Origin: Candidatus Gastranaerophilales bacterium
Lineage (GTDB): Bacteria > Cyanobacteriota > Vampirovibrionia > Gastranaerophilales > Gastranaerophilaceae
Length of the DNA: 49,627 nt
Reading direction: 5' to 3'
NCBI GenBank assembly: GCA_944325585.1
Contig: CALVAS010000003.1
Coordinates: 1 to 49,627 of the forward strand
The notes below the pieces were generated by a model. The model had not been told where the DNA came from. It saw only the letters and a list, made by a program, of their open reading frames with translations, and searched no databases. Shown one piece after another: positions 16,091-24,708 of the stretch. The translations under genes were made by a program, and so were the position numbers. How positions within the stretch are numbered: position 1 is the stretch's first letter; each line of letters begins with the position of its first letter.

Positions 16091-16996
16091 ATGAGTAAAA
16101 ATGCGCCTGTCAAAATGAAGAAGGTTAAGTCTAACCCCGCCAAAAATGAGGTTTTGATGTACGGCAACGGTGAATTTACCGATTATTTAAGAGAGATATC
16201 AAGTTATCCGGTTTTATCTCCGGCAGAAGAGCGCGAACTTGCAAGAAAAGCTAAAGAGGGCGACACCGATGCCAAAAAGAAATTAATCCAATCAAATTTG
16301 AGAGTAGTAATTACGATTGCCAAAAAAGTTATTCACAACACAAATCTTCCTCTGGTTGATTTGATTCAGGAAGGAAATTTGGGGCTGATGATTGCGGCAG
16401 AAAAGTTTAATTACAAACTCGGCTACAAATTTTCAACTTATGCGAGCTGGTGGATAAAACAATCAATGTTTAAAGCCATTTCCGAGCAGTCTCATTGCAT
16501 GAAGATTCCTGTTTACATTCAAGAAACTCTGTCAAAATTTTCCAAGGTAAAATCCGAGATGGAAAAGGAATACAATTGTCAGGTTAAAAATCAGGATGTT
16601 GCAAAGAAAATGAATATTGAGCCCGATAAGATTGAAACATTTTTATCGGCATATACAAAAACGATTTCAATAGAGCGCGGTCTGGAAAGGGCAGACGGAA
16701 AAGAATTGAATGTCGCAGATATTCTGGAAGACGAAAGAGCCTCTGTTTCTGCCAATGTTGAATATGAAAATTTGAAAAACGATATTCAAATGGTAATTTC
16801 AACGTTAAAAGAGCGCGAACAGGACGTTGTTAAAATGCGTTACGGGCTTGGTAATGCGACAAAACTTACGCTGGAAGAAATCGGTAACATATATGGCGTT
16901 ACAAAAGAATGCATAAGACAAACAGAACTGAGAGCTTTGCAAAAAATGCGTTTATCAGCTTTGTCTCAGGAACTTTTGTCCGGTTATATAGGGTAA
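16091..16996 (+). CDS. RNA polymerase sigma factor, SigA/RpoD-like (probably group 2)
   Basis: The 301-residue protein lacks region 1.1 but has region 1.2 (DYLREISSYPVLSPAEEREL), region 2 (NLRVVITIAKK, DLIQEGNLGLM, FSTYASWWIKQSM), region 3 and region 4 (LEEIGNIYGVTKECIRQTEL.AL.KMR). Region 2.4 reads QSHCMKIPVY, where the primary factor normally has QARTIRIPVH. This suggests an alternative group 2 factor rather than the housekeeping one. An AGGAG site precedes the start. It has its own promoter and terminator. Confidence 0.9.
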   Translation: MSKNAPVKMKKVKSNPAKNEVLMYGNGEFTDYLREISSYPVLSPAEERELARKAKEGDTDAKKKLIQSNLRVVITIAKKVIHNTNLPLVDLIQEGNLGLMIAAEKFNYKLGYKFSTYASWWIKQSMFKAISEQSHCMKIPVYIQETLSKFSKVKSEMEKEYNCQVKNQDVAKKMNIEPDKIETFLSAYTKTISIERGLERADGKELNVADILEDERASVSANVEYENLKNDIQMVISTLKEREQDVVKMRYGLGNATKLTLEEIGNIYGVTKECIRQTELRALQKMRLSALSQELLSGYIG

Positions 16997-17044
16997 AATT
17001 AATGCTCGTGTGTTTTTATATGTCTCGTGTTTAGTAACAATTGT

Positions 17045-17068
17045 ACCGCCTTATTGGCGGTTTTATTT
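17045..17068 (+). terminator. Terminator of the sigma factor gene
   Basis: ACCGCC and GGCGGT form a 6-bp GC-rich stem with a TTATT loop, followed by TTTATTTTG. It supports placing the next gene's start downstream at 17133. Confidence 0.8.
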
Positions 17069-17132
17069 TGGATGGAATTCATATCCTATAAAAAGTGGTT
17101 TACTTTGTTACAAAAAACATTATGATAAAAGT

Positions 17133-17675
17133 ATGAGAAGATTTGCGGTTTTATTTTTCATAGTTCTTGTTCTGTCATCAAATGCTGCAAAAGCTGAAGA
17201 TAGTGATTTATGGGACAACTTCGGCGATACGAATGTTTACGGACAAACGCCGGTTACAGATGAAGAATTTGAAAAGGCTCTGGAAAGTAAAAAAGGAAAA
17301 CCGAAAAAGCCGAAAGACAAATTACTCAGAAACGGTGAAAGTTATCAGCAAAGCAATGAAACACAGTTTTTGACGGCAATGCCGAAAGAGCTTCCTATTC
17401 TTCTTGTGCCGTTGAATCTTGCGATTAAAGAGGACAGAATTCTGCCGGTTGGTCATTATCAGGTGACGGGTGAAAGGCAGAACGGAAAAATTTATCTTAA
17501 ACTCTATCAGGCACACAATCTTCTGGCCAGTTTAGAGGCAACTGAGACAAATGATGATTTTGGAGAAGAAGAAATAAATTTTGTAAAACTTCTGCCGGAA
17601 AATCAAAATCAGGTGAAGATTATATTCGGTTCTGTGGATTTTAATGCCTATACTCTGGTAAAAGTAGCAGAATAA
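17133..17675 (+). CDS. Secreted hypothetical protein
   Basis: An upstream in-frame ATG at 17010 would read through the sigma gene's terminator, so I chose 17133. That ATG lies 6 nt after TATGAT and opens directly into a signal peptide (MRRFAVLFFIVLVLSSNAAKA). The product is 180 residues. A charged Lys/Pro-rich linker (about 50-70) is followed by a compact beta-rich domain. No family was recognised; the location is probably periplasmic. Confidence 0.72.
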   Translation: MRRFAVLFFIVLVLSSNAAKAEDSDLWDNFGDTNVYGQTPVTDEEFEKALESKKGKPKKPKDKLLRNGESYQQSNETQFLTAMPKELPILLVPLNLAIKEDRILPVGHYQVTGERQNGKIYLKLYQAHNLLASLEATETNDDFGEEEINFVKLLPENQNQVKIIFGSVDFNAYTLVKVAE

Positions 17676-17787
17676 ACTGTTACATATGAATTTACGGCAA
17701 TGTAGGAAATTATTCTGTATATGGCAAACTCCTCAAAAATGTTTTCATGATAAAATACAATTGGAGAATTTTAAAAGGAGTTAAATT

Positions 17788-18960
17788 TTGAAAAGAGCGG
17801 TTATTATAGTAATTGACAGTATGGGAATAGGTGCAATGCCTGATTGCCGTGAGTTTGGCGATATTCCCGAATGTAATACGTTAAAGAATGTCTGTGAATT
17901 CAACGGCGGACTGAAAATTCCGGTTCTTGAGAAGATGGGACTCGGTAATATTCAAGATTTCAAGGGTATTTCTCCCGTTGAAAATCCGATTGCAAAATAC
18001 GGAACTATGGTTGAAAAATCAAAAGGCAAAGATACAACAACAGGTCACTGGGAAATTGCCGGATTGGTTTCAGAGCAGCCGTTCGCAACATTTCCGGAAG
18101 GTTTTCCAAAAAAACTTATAGATGAATTTATAGAGGTTACGGGCTGCGGCGGTGTTCTTGCCAATTGTCCGGCAAGCGGAACCGCAATAATTGAAAAACT
18201 TAATGATGAACATCATAAAACCAAATTTCCTATTGTATATACAAGTGCGGACAGTGTTTTTCAGATTGCACTTGATACGGATTTGATACCTCTTGAAACT
18301 TTGTATGATTGGTGCGAAAAAGCACGCAAAATTTTAGACGAGGGCAATTATAACGTTTCACGCGTAATTGCCAGACCGTACAAAATAATTGACGGTAAGC
18401 CGACAAGAATTTCAAAAGACAGACGGGACTATTCAATGGTGCCGAAACATACTGTTTTGAACGAGATAAAAGATGCCGGCGGAAAAGTTATCGGAATCGG
18501 TAAAATAGAAGATATTTTTTCAAAATCCGGCATAACTCATGCTATTCATACGGGTTCAAACAGAGAAGGGTTAGAGTTAACTTTGAAGGCTGTTAAAAAT
18601 GAACTTGATTTGGAAAAAATAGCCTATCCGGATTATAAAGGCGGCGGAGATTTCACGCTTATATTTACAAACCTTGTTGATACCGATATGCTTTTCGGGC
18701 ACAGAAACGACGCTGAAGGTTACGGAAAAGCAATCGAAGAAATAGACAGCTGGCTTGCAAAAATATTGCCCGAGTTGCATGAAGAGGACGTACTTTTTAT
18801 AACAGCTGACCATGGTTGTGATCCGACGGTTCCGGGTACGGATCATACGCGGGAAAAGGTTCCAGTTCTTGTTTACGGGCACGGTGTAGAACCCGAGAAT
18901 TTGGGTGAAATTACAGGGTTTGATTACATTGCAGATTATATCCGCACCCTTGCAAAGTAA
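17788..18960 (+). CDS. deoB: Phosphopentomutase
   Basis: The start is a TTG at 17788, with AAAAGGAG 7 nt upstream. The 390-residue protein belongs to the alkaline-phosphatase-like metalloenzymes. Metal-binding motifs are visible at the N-terminus (IVIDSMGIGAMPD), in the DTTTGHWEIAG segment with the phosphorylated threonine, and at the C-terminus (ITADHGCDPT..GTDHTREKVPV). DeoB interconverts ribose/deoxyribose 1-phosphate and 5-phosphate in nucleoside salvage. No other deo gene is adjacent. Confidence 0.96.
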   Translation: MKRAVIIVIDSMGIGAMPDCREFGDIPECNTLKNVCEFNGGLKIPVLEKMGLGNIQDFKGISPVENPIAKYGTMVEKSKGKDTTTGHWEIAGLVSEQPFATFPEGFPKKLIDEFIEVTGCGGVLANCPASGTAIIEKLNDEHHKTKFPIVYTSADSVFQIALDTDLIPLETLYDWCEKARKILDEGNYNVSRVIARPYKIIDGKPTRISKDRRDYSMVPKHTVLNEIKDAGGKVIGIGKIEDIFSKSGITHAIHTGSNREGLELTLKAVKNELDLEKIAYPDYKGGGDFTLIFTNLVDTDMLFGHRNDAEGYGKAIEEIDSWLAKILPELHEEDVLFITADHGCDPTVPGTDHTREKVPVLVYGHGVEPENLGEITGFDYIADYIRTLAK

Positions 18961-18999
18961 AATTTTTGTTATATAATATTGATGTGAAATTTATTTCAC
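18950..18999 (+). promoter_or_regulatory. Ferredoxin promoter with perfect palindrome
   Basis: TTGCAA (18950-18955), inside the deoB 3' end, and TATAAT (18972-18977) are 16 nt apart. Just downstream, GTGAAAT (18984-18990) and ATTTCAC (18993-18999) form a perfect palindrome with a 2-nt centre at the predicted start point. This is a likely repressor site. The half-site spacing does not match CRP (N6). Confidence 0.55.
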
Positions 19000-19026
19000 G
19001 AAGTCGAATAATATAAGGAGAAAAAA

Positions 19027-19203
19027 ATGGACGTAAAAGTAAATGATTCATGTATAGGATGTGGCGCTTGCGAATCTATTTGTGACGCTGTATTTAGAGT
19101 AAATGGTGTTGCAGTAGTTGATGCATCAGCTGTTGCAGATAACGAAGATTGTATTAAAGAAGCTGCTGAAGCTTGCCCGGTAGGCGCAATCGAAGTTGCA
19201 TAG
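19027..19203 (+). CDS. Small single-cluster [4Fe-4S] ferredoxin
   Basis: A 58-residue protein translates from ATG 19027, preceded by ATAAGGAG. It has CIGCGACESIC (C-x2-C-x2-C) and the remote ACPVGAI cysteine, which together bind one [4Fe-4S] cluster. Acidic surface residues and lack of a second CxxCxxC set match the monocluster ferredoxins of anaerobes. It carries low-potential electrons, probably for fermentative or radical-SAM partners. It has its own promoter and an unusually long terminator hairpin, so it is a single-gene, possibly highly expressed unit. Confidence 0.93.
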   Translation: MDVKVNDSCIGCGACESICDAVFRVNGVAVVDASAVADNEDCIKEAAEACPVGAIEVA

Positions 19204-19233
19204 TTAACATTAAAAATTAAGTTAATAGTAAAT

Positions 19234-19277
19234 AATAATACAGGTTTTTCGGATAGCGAAAAGCCTGTATTATTTTT
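19234..19277 (+). terminator. Ferredoxin terminator
   Basis: An 18-bp stem (19234-19251 with 19257-19274, one T-G pair) and a GATAG loop are followed by TTTTT, ending 74 nt after the ferredoxin stop. Confidence 0.85.
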
Positions 19278-19350
19278 AGAGCGCGATTAATTGCGAAAAC
19301 CTTGTTTTTCTGCTAAAATTAAAAGTTGTAGGAAATACAGGAGTAAAATT

Positions 19351-19629
19351 ATGCCATCAGAAGTCAGAGCAAGTCATATTTTGGTTAAAACGGAAGACCA
19401 AATAAAAACATTACTTGAAAGATTGGAAAAAGGTGAAACATTTGAAGATTTGGCTAAAAAATGTTCATTGTGTCCGTCAGGTCAAAAAGGCGGTGATTTG
19501 GGATATTTCGGCCGCGGAGAGATGATAAAAGAGTTTGAAGATGCCTGTTTTGATACTGATGTTGATGATATGACAACGGTAGAAACGGAATTCGGCTGGC
19601 ATTTGATTAAAGTTACGGGAAAAATTTAA
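19351..19629 (+). CDS. Parvulin-type peptidyl-prolyl isomerase
   Basis: The ATG at 19351 has CAGGAG upstream and gives 92 residues, the length of a free-standing parvulin such as E. coli PpiC. The domain reads EVRASHILVKTEDQ, FEDLAKKCS..PS..KGGDLGYFGRGEM and FGWHLIKVTG, all standard. There is no signal peptide, so it acts in the cytosol. The stop overlaps the next start by one base (TAATG). Confidence 0.93.
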   Translation: MPSEVRASHILVKTEDQIKTLLERLEKGETFEDLAKKCSLCPSGQKGGDLGYFGRGEMIKEFEDACFDTDVDDMTTVETEFGWHLIKVTGKI

Positions 19630-21185
19630 TGAGCGAAATATTATCAAAAGCACGGGAGTTTATGAAATCGGAAAAAATCGATTTTCTGCTTGTCAATTCA
19701 ACAAACGAGTTTCTTGTTGAATATAATGAGCTTAATGAAAACGCGAGATATTTGCTGACAGGTTTTTCCGGCTCAACGGGGGACGCTCTTCTCGGCTTTG
19801 ATAAACTTTATCTTTTCGTTGACGGAAGATACCATATTCAGGCGGATTTGGAAACCAATTCCGAAATTGTAACGGTCGTAAAACTCGCTGCAGGCCAGTC
19901 GGTTTTGGCGGAAATGTCCAAGCGGATTCCGCAAAATGCAGTTGTAGGAGTTTGTTCAAAGAAAAATTCACAAACCCGTGTAGAGGAAATGGAAAAACAT
20001 TTTAAAATAAAACTTCTTGCAGATGACGGTATTGAAACAGACAGCGTCAACTTCGGGTGTATTGAGGATGTTGATGAAACAGTTACCGGAATTTCGTCTT
20101 CTGAAAAAATTGAAAAAATACAAAAAACGCTTGCGCTGAATGAAGCAATTCTGTTTACTAATTTGGAGGATGTTTCATACCTTTATAACAAACGGGATTT
20201 TTCAAAGCCTTATTCATCAAAAATTATCGGTAAATCTCTTGTGTCAAAACATTCGGATACGCTTTTTACAGGTGAAAAAATAAAAGATTTTGATAAATAT
20301 ATAGTTTCTGATGCGGTTTATGTAGATAAAAATACAATTACAGCATATGATTATGCTTTGCTCGGTAAAAAATCCCGCCAGATAAAAGAAAATCCCGTTC
20401 AGGCAATGCGTACCGTAAAAACAGAAAAAGAAATTGAGCATTTGAAAGATGCTTTTTCCAAAACCGATAAAACAATGTACGCTATCCGTGATTATATTGA
20501 AAATTCCGAAAACATTTCCGAATATGATATAGACAAAAAATTGGAGGAATTGTTTTATAAATTCGGCGCAAAAAATTTGAGTTTTAAATCCATTGTTGCG
20601 CATAATCAGAATTCCGCGCTTGCACATTATTCAAAATCATCAAAGGATGAAATTATCAAAGACGGAAGTCTGGTTTTGATAGATTGCGGCGCATATTATG
20701 AAGGCGGACTCGCAACTGATATTACAAGAGTTTTTGTGAAAGGAAAGCCTGATGAATTGCAGCGACGTGTTTATACAACAGTATTAAAAGGTTTTCTAAA
20801 CGCGTTTAATTTTAAACCGGATTCAGGAACAACGGGATTTCAGATTGACGAACTTGTAAGAAATATTTTTGCTGAAAATCCGATTGAAGGTTTTGTATTT
20901 AACCATGGTTTGGGGCACGGAATCGGAATAAACGTTCATGAAGCCCCGCCGAACCTTAGCTGCGGAGAGATTGCAAAATCCGAGATTAAAGAAAATATGT
21001 GCTTTACAATAGAGCCGGGACTTTATAATAAAGAACATTTTGGTGTACGGCTTGAAAATTCGTGTTATTTAAAGGACGGAAAGATAAATTCATTCACAAA
21101 TATGTGTTATGAAAAGAAACTGATTGATTTTGATTTGCTGAGCGATTGCGAAAAAGAATGGCTTGCTGAATTTGAGGTAAAATAG
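19629..21185 (+). CDS. Aminopeptidase P family (M24) metallopeptidase
   Basis: The 518-residue protein has two creatinase N-like domains (to about residue 270) and a pita-bread M24 catalytic domain. Metal ligands are seen as the two aspartates of LIDCGAYYEGGLATDITRVF, the histidine of GLGHGIGINVHE, and the glutamates of FTIEPGLY and VRLENSCYL. It probably removes N-terminal residues from X-Pro peptides. It is coupled on both sides, to a parvulin and a SpoU methyltransferase, by one-base overlaps; all prolyl-linked function is inference. Confidence 0.92.
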   Translation: MSEILSKAREFMKSEKIDFLLVNSTNEFLVEYNELNENARYLLTGFSGSTGDALLGFDKLYLFVDGRYHIQADLETNSEIVTVVKLAAGQSVLAEMSKRIPQNAVVGVCSKKNSQTRVEEMEKHFKIKLLADDGIETDSVNFGCIEDVDETVTGISSSEKIEKIQKTLALNEAILFTNLEDVSYLYNKRDFSKPYSSKIIGKSLVSKHSDTLFTGEKIKDFDKYIVSDAVYVDKNTITAYDYALLGKKSRQIKENPVQAMRTVKTEKEIEHLKDAFSKTDKTMYAIRDYIENSENISEYDIDKKLEELFYKFGAKNLSFKSIVAHNQNSALAHYSKSSKDEIIKDGSLVLIDCGAYYEGGLATDITRVFVKGKPDELQRRVYTTVLKGFLNAFNFKPDSGTTGFQIDELVRNIFAENPIEGFVFNHGLGHGIGINVHEAPPNLSCGEIAKSEIKENMCFTIEPGLYNKEHFGVRLENSCYLKDGKINSFTNMCYEKKLIDFDLLSDCEKEWLAEFEVK

Positions 21186-21934
21186 TGGAAAAGATAACGA
21201 GCGTTTCAAACAACCTTGTAAAAGAGACTGCAAAATTAAAACAAAAAAAATATCGGGATGAATCCGGAAAATTTCTGCTGGAAGGGTTTAAATCGATTCA
21301 TGAAGCATTTTTGTACGGCGTTGAAATTGATTATGTTTTTGTGAATGAATATAAACTTGAAGAGTATAATTTTCTAAAAGAAAAACTTATTTCAGTAAAC
21401 GACGCTGTTTTAAAGAAAATTTCGACAACAGAAACACCGCCTGATGCCGTTGGTGTCGGGGTGCAAAAGCTCTGTAAAATTCCGGATGTAAAAAACAGAC
21501 AAAAGGTTCTGCTTCTGGAAAATATAAAAGATGCCGGAAATTTAGGAACGATTTTAAGAACCTCGGCGGCACTGGGGGTTGAACTGGTTGTTTTGTTCGG
21601 AGACTGTGTGGATTTGTACAATCCGAAAGTTGTCCGCTCTGCTGCCGGCTGTCTCTGGAAACTTCCTGTCGTTAATCTTAAAAAAACGGATGAATTAACA
21701 AAATATTTTGATAATTATACAAAAATAGCAACGCTTCCGCGCACAGATAACATGCTTAAAACTTTTGAAACAAAAGTTCCGTTTCTTGTAATGTTCGGCA
21801 GTGAAGCTAATGGCTTAAGCGATGAGTTGATAAAGTTTTCAAACAAAAGCGTAAAAATCGAGATGAAAGATAATGTGGAATCTTTAAATTTAAGCGTTTC
21901 ATGCGCAATTGTTTTATATAAATTGTTAATTTAA
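21185..21934 (+). CDS. SpoU-family RNA 2'-O-methyltransferase
   Basis: It starts with GTG at 21185, overlapping the previous stop by one base. The 249 residues comprise the N-terminal substrate-binding domain (about 1-95) and the SPOUT domain. The three SpoU motifs are visible: LLLENIKDAGNLGTILRTSAA, VMFGSEANGLS and VESLNLSVSCAIVLY. It methylates a ribose in rRNA or tRNA; the exact nucleotide cannot be deduced. The RlmB/TsnR-like group is the closest match. Confidence 0.92.
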   Translation: MEKITSVSNNLVKETAKLKQKKYRDESGKFLLEGFKSIHEAFLYGVEIDYVFVNEYKLEEYNFLKEKLISVNDAVLKKISTTETPPDAVGVGVQKLCKIPDVKNRQKVLLLENIKDAGNLGTILRTSAALGVELVVLFGDCVDLYNPKVVRSAAGCLWKLPVVNLKKTDELTKYFDNYTKIATLPRTDNMLKTFETKVPFLVMFGSEANGLSDELIKFSNKSVKIEMKDNVESLNLSVSCAIVLYKLLI

Positions 21935-21995
21935 TAGCAAAAAATATTTTGTCCGGTTTTTATAAATATCAGTAAATTTACAACAAGGGGGAATT

Positions 21996-22523
21996 TTGAC
22001 AGTAAGTAATTTTAACAGCAGTACAGCTTTTCCGCGCCTGATGACGGCACCTCAATCCATGCCCTTATCAAGCAGTCAAAATTCCAATGAAATAAAAAAA
22101 GAAGAAGCCGCTGAAAAAAATAAGAAAAAAACGATTAAGGAAAAACTGGGCATTGATAAAATGTCCGAAAAAGAAAAATACTGGCTTGGAGCATCATCCC
22201 TTGCCGTTTCTGCAATTGCCGGAATCTTAATTGCCAAATCAGGGAAAAAGGGATATGAAAAGTTAAAAGATTCAAATTCCATAAAGAAATTTCTTGAGGA
22301 TATGAATCCTGAATTTGATCCGGCTAACCATATAGAAAGTACTTATTCAAAAGGCTACAAACGCATTGATAAAGTTATTCCGCCCGCAGGACTCAATTAT
22401 ACCGAATTTTTGACTCCAAAAGGTAAAACTATTGCATCAGTGTATTGGGATTTTGATAACAAAGTTATAAGTTATGTTGTAAAAGATAAAAACGGCAATG
22501 TGCTCAAAAGTTACAATTCCTGA
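21996..22523 (+). CDS. Hypothetical protein with one membrane helix
   Basis: The start is TTG at 21996 after AAGGGGGAA. The 175-residue protein has a Ser/Lys-rich N-terminus, a charged KEEAAEKNKKKTIKEK stretch, then one hydrophobic helix (WLGASSLAVSAIAGILIAKSG, about 62-82) and a soluble C-terminal domain of about 85 residues. No family was recognised. The layout resembles the small membrane-type protein at 3131, and both may be lineage-specific. Confidence 0.65.
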   Translation: MTVSNFNSSTAFPRLMTAPQSMPLSSSQNSNEIKKEEAAEKNKKKTIKEKLGIDKMSEKEKYWLGASSLAVSAIAGILIAKSGKKGYEKLKDSNSIKKFLEDMNPEFDPANHIESTYSKGYKRIDKVIPPAGLNYTEFLTPKGKTIASVYWDFDNKVISYVVKDKNGNVLKSYNS

Positions 22524-22585
22524 TAACTGCAAAAATTTACAAATATTTTGAATTTCCATGTCAGATTTTGTAGTAAAATATTTTT

Positions 22586-23983
22586 ATGGATATTTTGGAA
22601 GTTAAAAAAATCTGGAGCGAAATTAAAGCCGAATTAAGAGACGTCATACCTGCACATGCATATTATTCATGGTTTGATGCAATTGAACCGGCGGGTTTTG
22701 ATGATGAAGTTTTATCTTTGATAACCGTCCATCAGCTTGCGCCGCAGATTGTAAGACAAAATTATTATAAACAGATTATCACTGCCCTTCAAAAACATTT
22801 CGGCCCGGATATTGATTTTAATATTCAATATGACGCGGCACTTGCTGAAAAATACGTTAAAGAAAAGAAAAAAGAAAGTGCAAAGCCAAAATCAATTCAT
22901 GCTGACGAAGATGAGGAGCAAAAAAAAGTTCTTGATAATCTTGCAAAGATGCAGTCTTTTTCAAATTTAAACTTAAAGTACAAGTTTGAAAATTATGTTG
23001 TCGGAGAAAACAACAGATTTGCACATGCAGTTGCAATGGCAGTTGCCAAAAATCCTGCCAAAAAATATAATCCGCTTTTCATATACGGGGCTTCAGGGCT
23101 TGGAAAAACCCATTTGATGCAGGCAATAGGCCATTATATCATATTTAACAAACCAAAACTTAAAGTAAGATATATTAAAACAGAAGATTATTTTAATGAA
23201 GTAATAAAAAATATTCAATGCAATGACAGAATTTCAAGGATGGATAAGTTTCGTCAAAAATACCGGAACATTGATGTGCTTTTGATTGACGACATACAGT
23301 TTTTGGAATCCAAAAAGGCAACTATGGAAGAAATTTTCCATACATTTGACAGTCTTCACAACAATAACAAACAAATTGTAATAACATCAGACCGTCAGCC
23401 GAAAGATATTCCGACGCTTCCGGATAGACTAAGAACACGTTTTGAAATGGGGATTATGGTGGATATTACGCCTCCGGATTTTGAAACGCGTGTTGCGATT
23501 TTGAAAAATCTTGCAGAACAAAACGGGCTCGATGTTCCGTTTGAAGTTTATGAATATATTGCAAATAATTTTGTTTCAAATGTTCGGGAGTTGGAAGGCG
23601 CGTTTAACAGAGTCAGTGCGTTTTCGGATATTGAAGCGTTCCCGATAACGCTGGAACTTGCAAAAAAAGTTTTAAATTGCGAAGCGTCCAAAAAAGAACT
23701 TTCATTTGACGACGTGGCAAAAACAGTTGCAAATTATTACGGTGTCACTGTGGATGATTTTAAAAGCTCATCAAGAAACCAGAAAGTTTCCAGTTCAAGA
23801 CACATCGCGGTTTATTTGACAAGAGAAATGACAGAAAAAAGTTTTGAAAGCATTGCTGAATTTTTTAATAAAAAACATACAACAATGCTCTATTCATACG
23901 AAAAAATTAAGGATGAACTGAAAGTTAATAAAGAGCTTGAAAGAACAGTTACAGAACTTAAAACAAAATTAAAGGAATTATAA
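22586..23983 (+). CDS. dnaA: Chromosomal replication initiator DnaA
   Basis: The 465-residue protein has all four DnaA domains. Domain I is at about 1-80 and domain II is a short Lys/Glu linker. The AAA+ domain carries Walker A (GASGLGKTH, about 169-177) and Walker B (VLLIDDIQFL). The C-terminal DNA-binding domain carries SSRHIAVYLTREMT and KKHTTMLYSYEKI in place of the usual RDHTTVxHA signature. Transcription is probably leaderless, with TAAAAT 6 nt before the ATG. No dnaN or DnaA-box cluster is adjacent, so this is probably not the origin. ruvA follows after one base. Confidence 0.95.
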   Translation: MDILEVKKIWSEIKAELRDVIPAHAYYSWFDAIEPAGFDDEVLSLITVHQLAPQIVRQNYYKQIITALQKHFGPDIDFNIQYDAALAEKYVKEKKKESAKPKSIHADEDEEQKKVLDNLAKMQSFSNLNLKYKFENYVVGENNRFAHAVAMAVAKNPAKKYNPLFIYGASGLGKTHLMQAIGHYIIFNKPKLKVRYIKTEDYFNEVIKNIQCNDRISRMDKFRQKYRNIDVLLIDDIQFLESKKATMEEIFHTFDSLHNNNKQIVITSDRQPKDIPTLPDRLRTRFEMGIMVDITPPDFETRVAILKNLAEQNGLDVPFEVYEYIANNFVSNVRELEGAFNRVSAFSDIEAFPITLELAKKVLNCEASKKELSFDDVAKTVANYYGVTVDDFKSSSRNQKVSSSRHIAVYLTREMTEKSFESIAEFFNKKHTTMLYSYEKIKDELKVNKELERTVTELKTKLKEL

Positions 23984-23984
23984 A

Positions 23985-24602
23985 ATGTACGATTATATAA
24001 AAGGTACTTTTACCGGAAAAAATTCTTCATCCAAAGGCTTCTTTTTGACAGTAGAAAATAGCGGAATAGGGTATTTGGCTGAAGTTATGTCGAGAGACTA
24101 TGCTACAGTTGAAAAAACCGGGGATGAAGGAAAACTTTATACAATTTTGATTCACCGCGAAGATAAAATGTCATTGTGCGGATTTTTGCATAAAGAAGAC
24201 AGAGATATTTTTTCAATTCTTACATCGGTTTCAGGCGTCGGAAGCAAAATGGCGCTTGTGCTTCTGGATGAATTTCAATCGTCAGAACTCATTGGTTTTG
24301 TAATTGCGGGCAACTACAAAGAGTTGACAAGAGCAAAAGGTGTCGGGCCGAAACTTGCGCAGAAAATTATTTTGGAATTAAAAGATAAATTAATGAACTA
24401 TAATAATACGGCTCCGATTGAGATAAAAACATCTTCTGTTCAAAACACTCAAGCAATGGAAGATGCTCAGACTGTTCTTATTTCACTCGGGTATGAGCGT
24501 GAAGAAATCAAAACAGCCTTTTCAAAAGCAATGGTTAATCTTTCAAACAATGCCTCAGCTGAAGAGATTTTAAAAGAGTCGCTTAAAATCCTTTCGGTTT
24601 AA
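23985..24602 (+). CDS. ruvA: Holliday junction branch-migration protein RuvA
   Basis: The 205 residues comprise the N-terminal OB fold (about 1-65), tandem helix-hairpin-helix motifs (LTSVSGVGSKMAL and LTRAKGVGPKLAQKIILELKDKL) and a C-terminal three-helix RuvB-contact domain (about 155-205). It binds four-way junctions together with RuvB. It begins one base after dnaA, an unusual partner, and no ruvB or ruvC is in the window. Confidence 0.95.
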   Translation: MYDYIKGTFTGKNSSSKGFFLTVENSGIGYLAEVMSRDYATVEKTGDEGKLYTILIHREDKMSLCGFLHKEDRDIFSILTSVSGVGSKMALVLLDEFQSSELIGFVIAGNYKELTRAKGVGPKLAQKIILELKDKLMNYNNTAPIEIKTSSVQNTQAMEDAQTVLISLGYEREEIKTAFSKAMVNLSNNASAEEILKESLKILSV

Positions 24603-24657
24603 TTTGATTTATTCAGCTGTATATGTTGGAACTAAACTCTCAAAAATATTAGTATTA

Positions 24658-24693
24658 AAAAAGCTCTTCTTAAATAAATAAGAAGAGCTTTTT
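24658..24693. terminator. Bidirectional terminator between ruvA and the prepilin peptidase gene
   Basis: AAAAAGCTCTTCTT (24658-24671) pairs perfectly over 14 bp with 24680-24693, around the loop AAATAAAT, giving A/T tails on both strands. Confidence 0.9.
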
Positions 24694-24708
24694 GTATAAG
24701 TTTTTAAA

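Noticed and set aside
22524-22585. Replication origin next to dnaA
   Set aside because: The spacer is only 62 bp, without TTATCCACA-like boxes, and dnaN is not adjacent.
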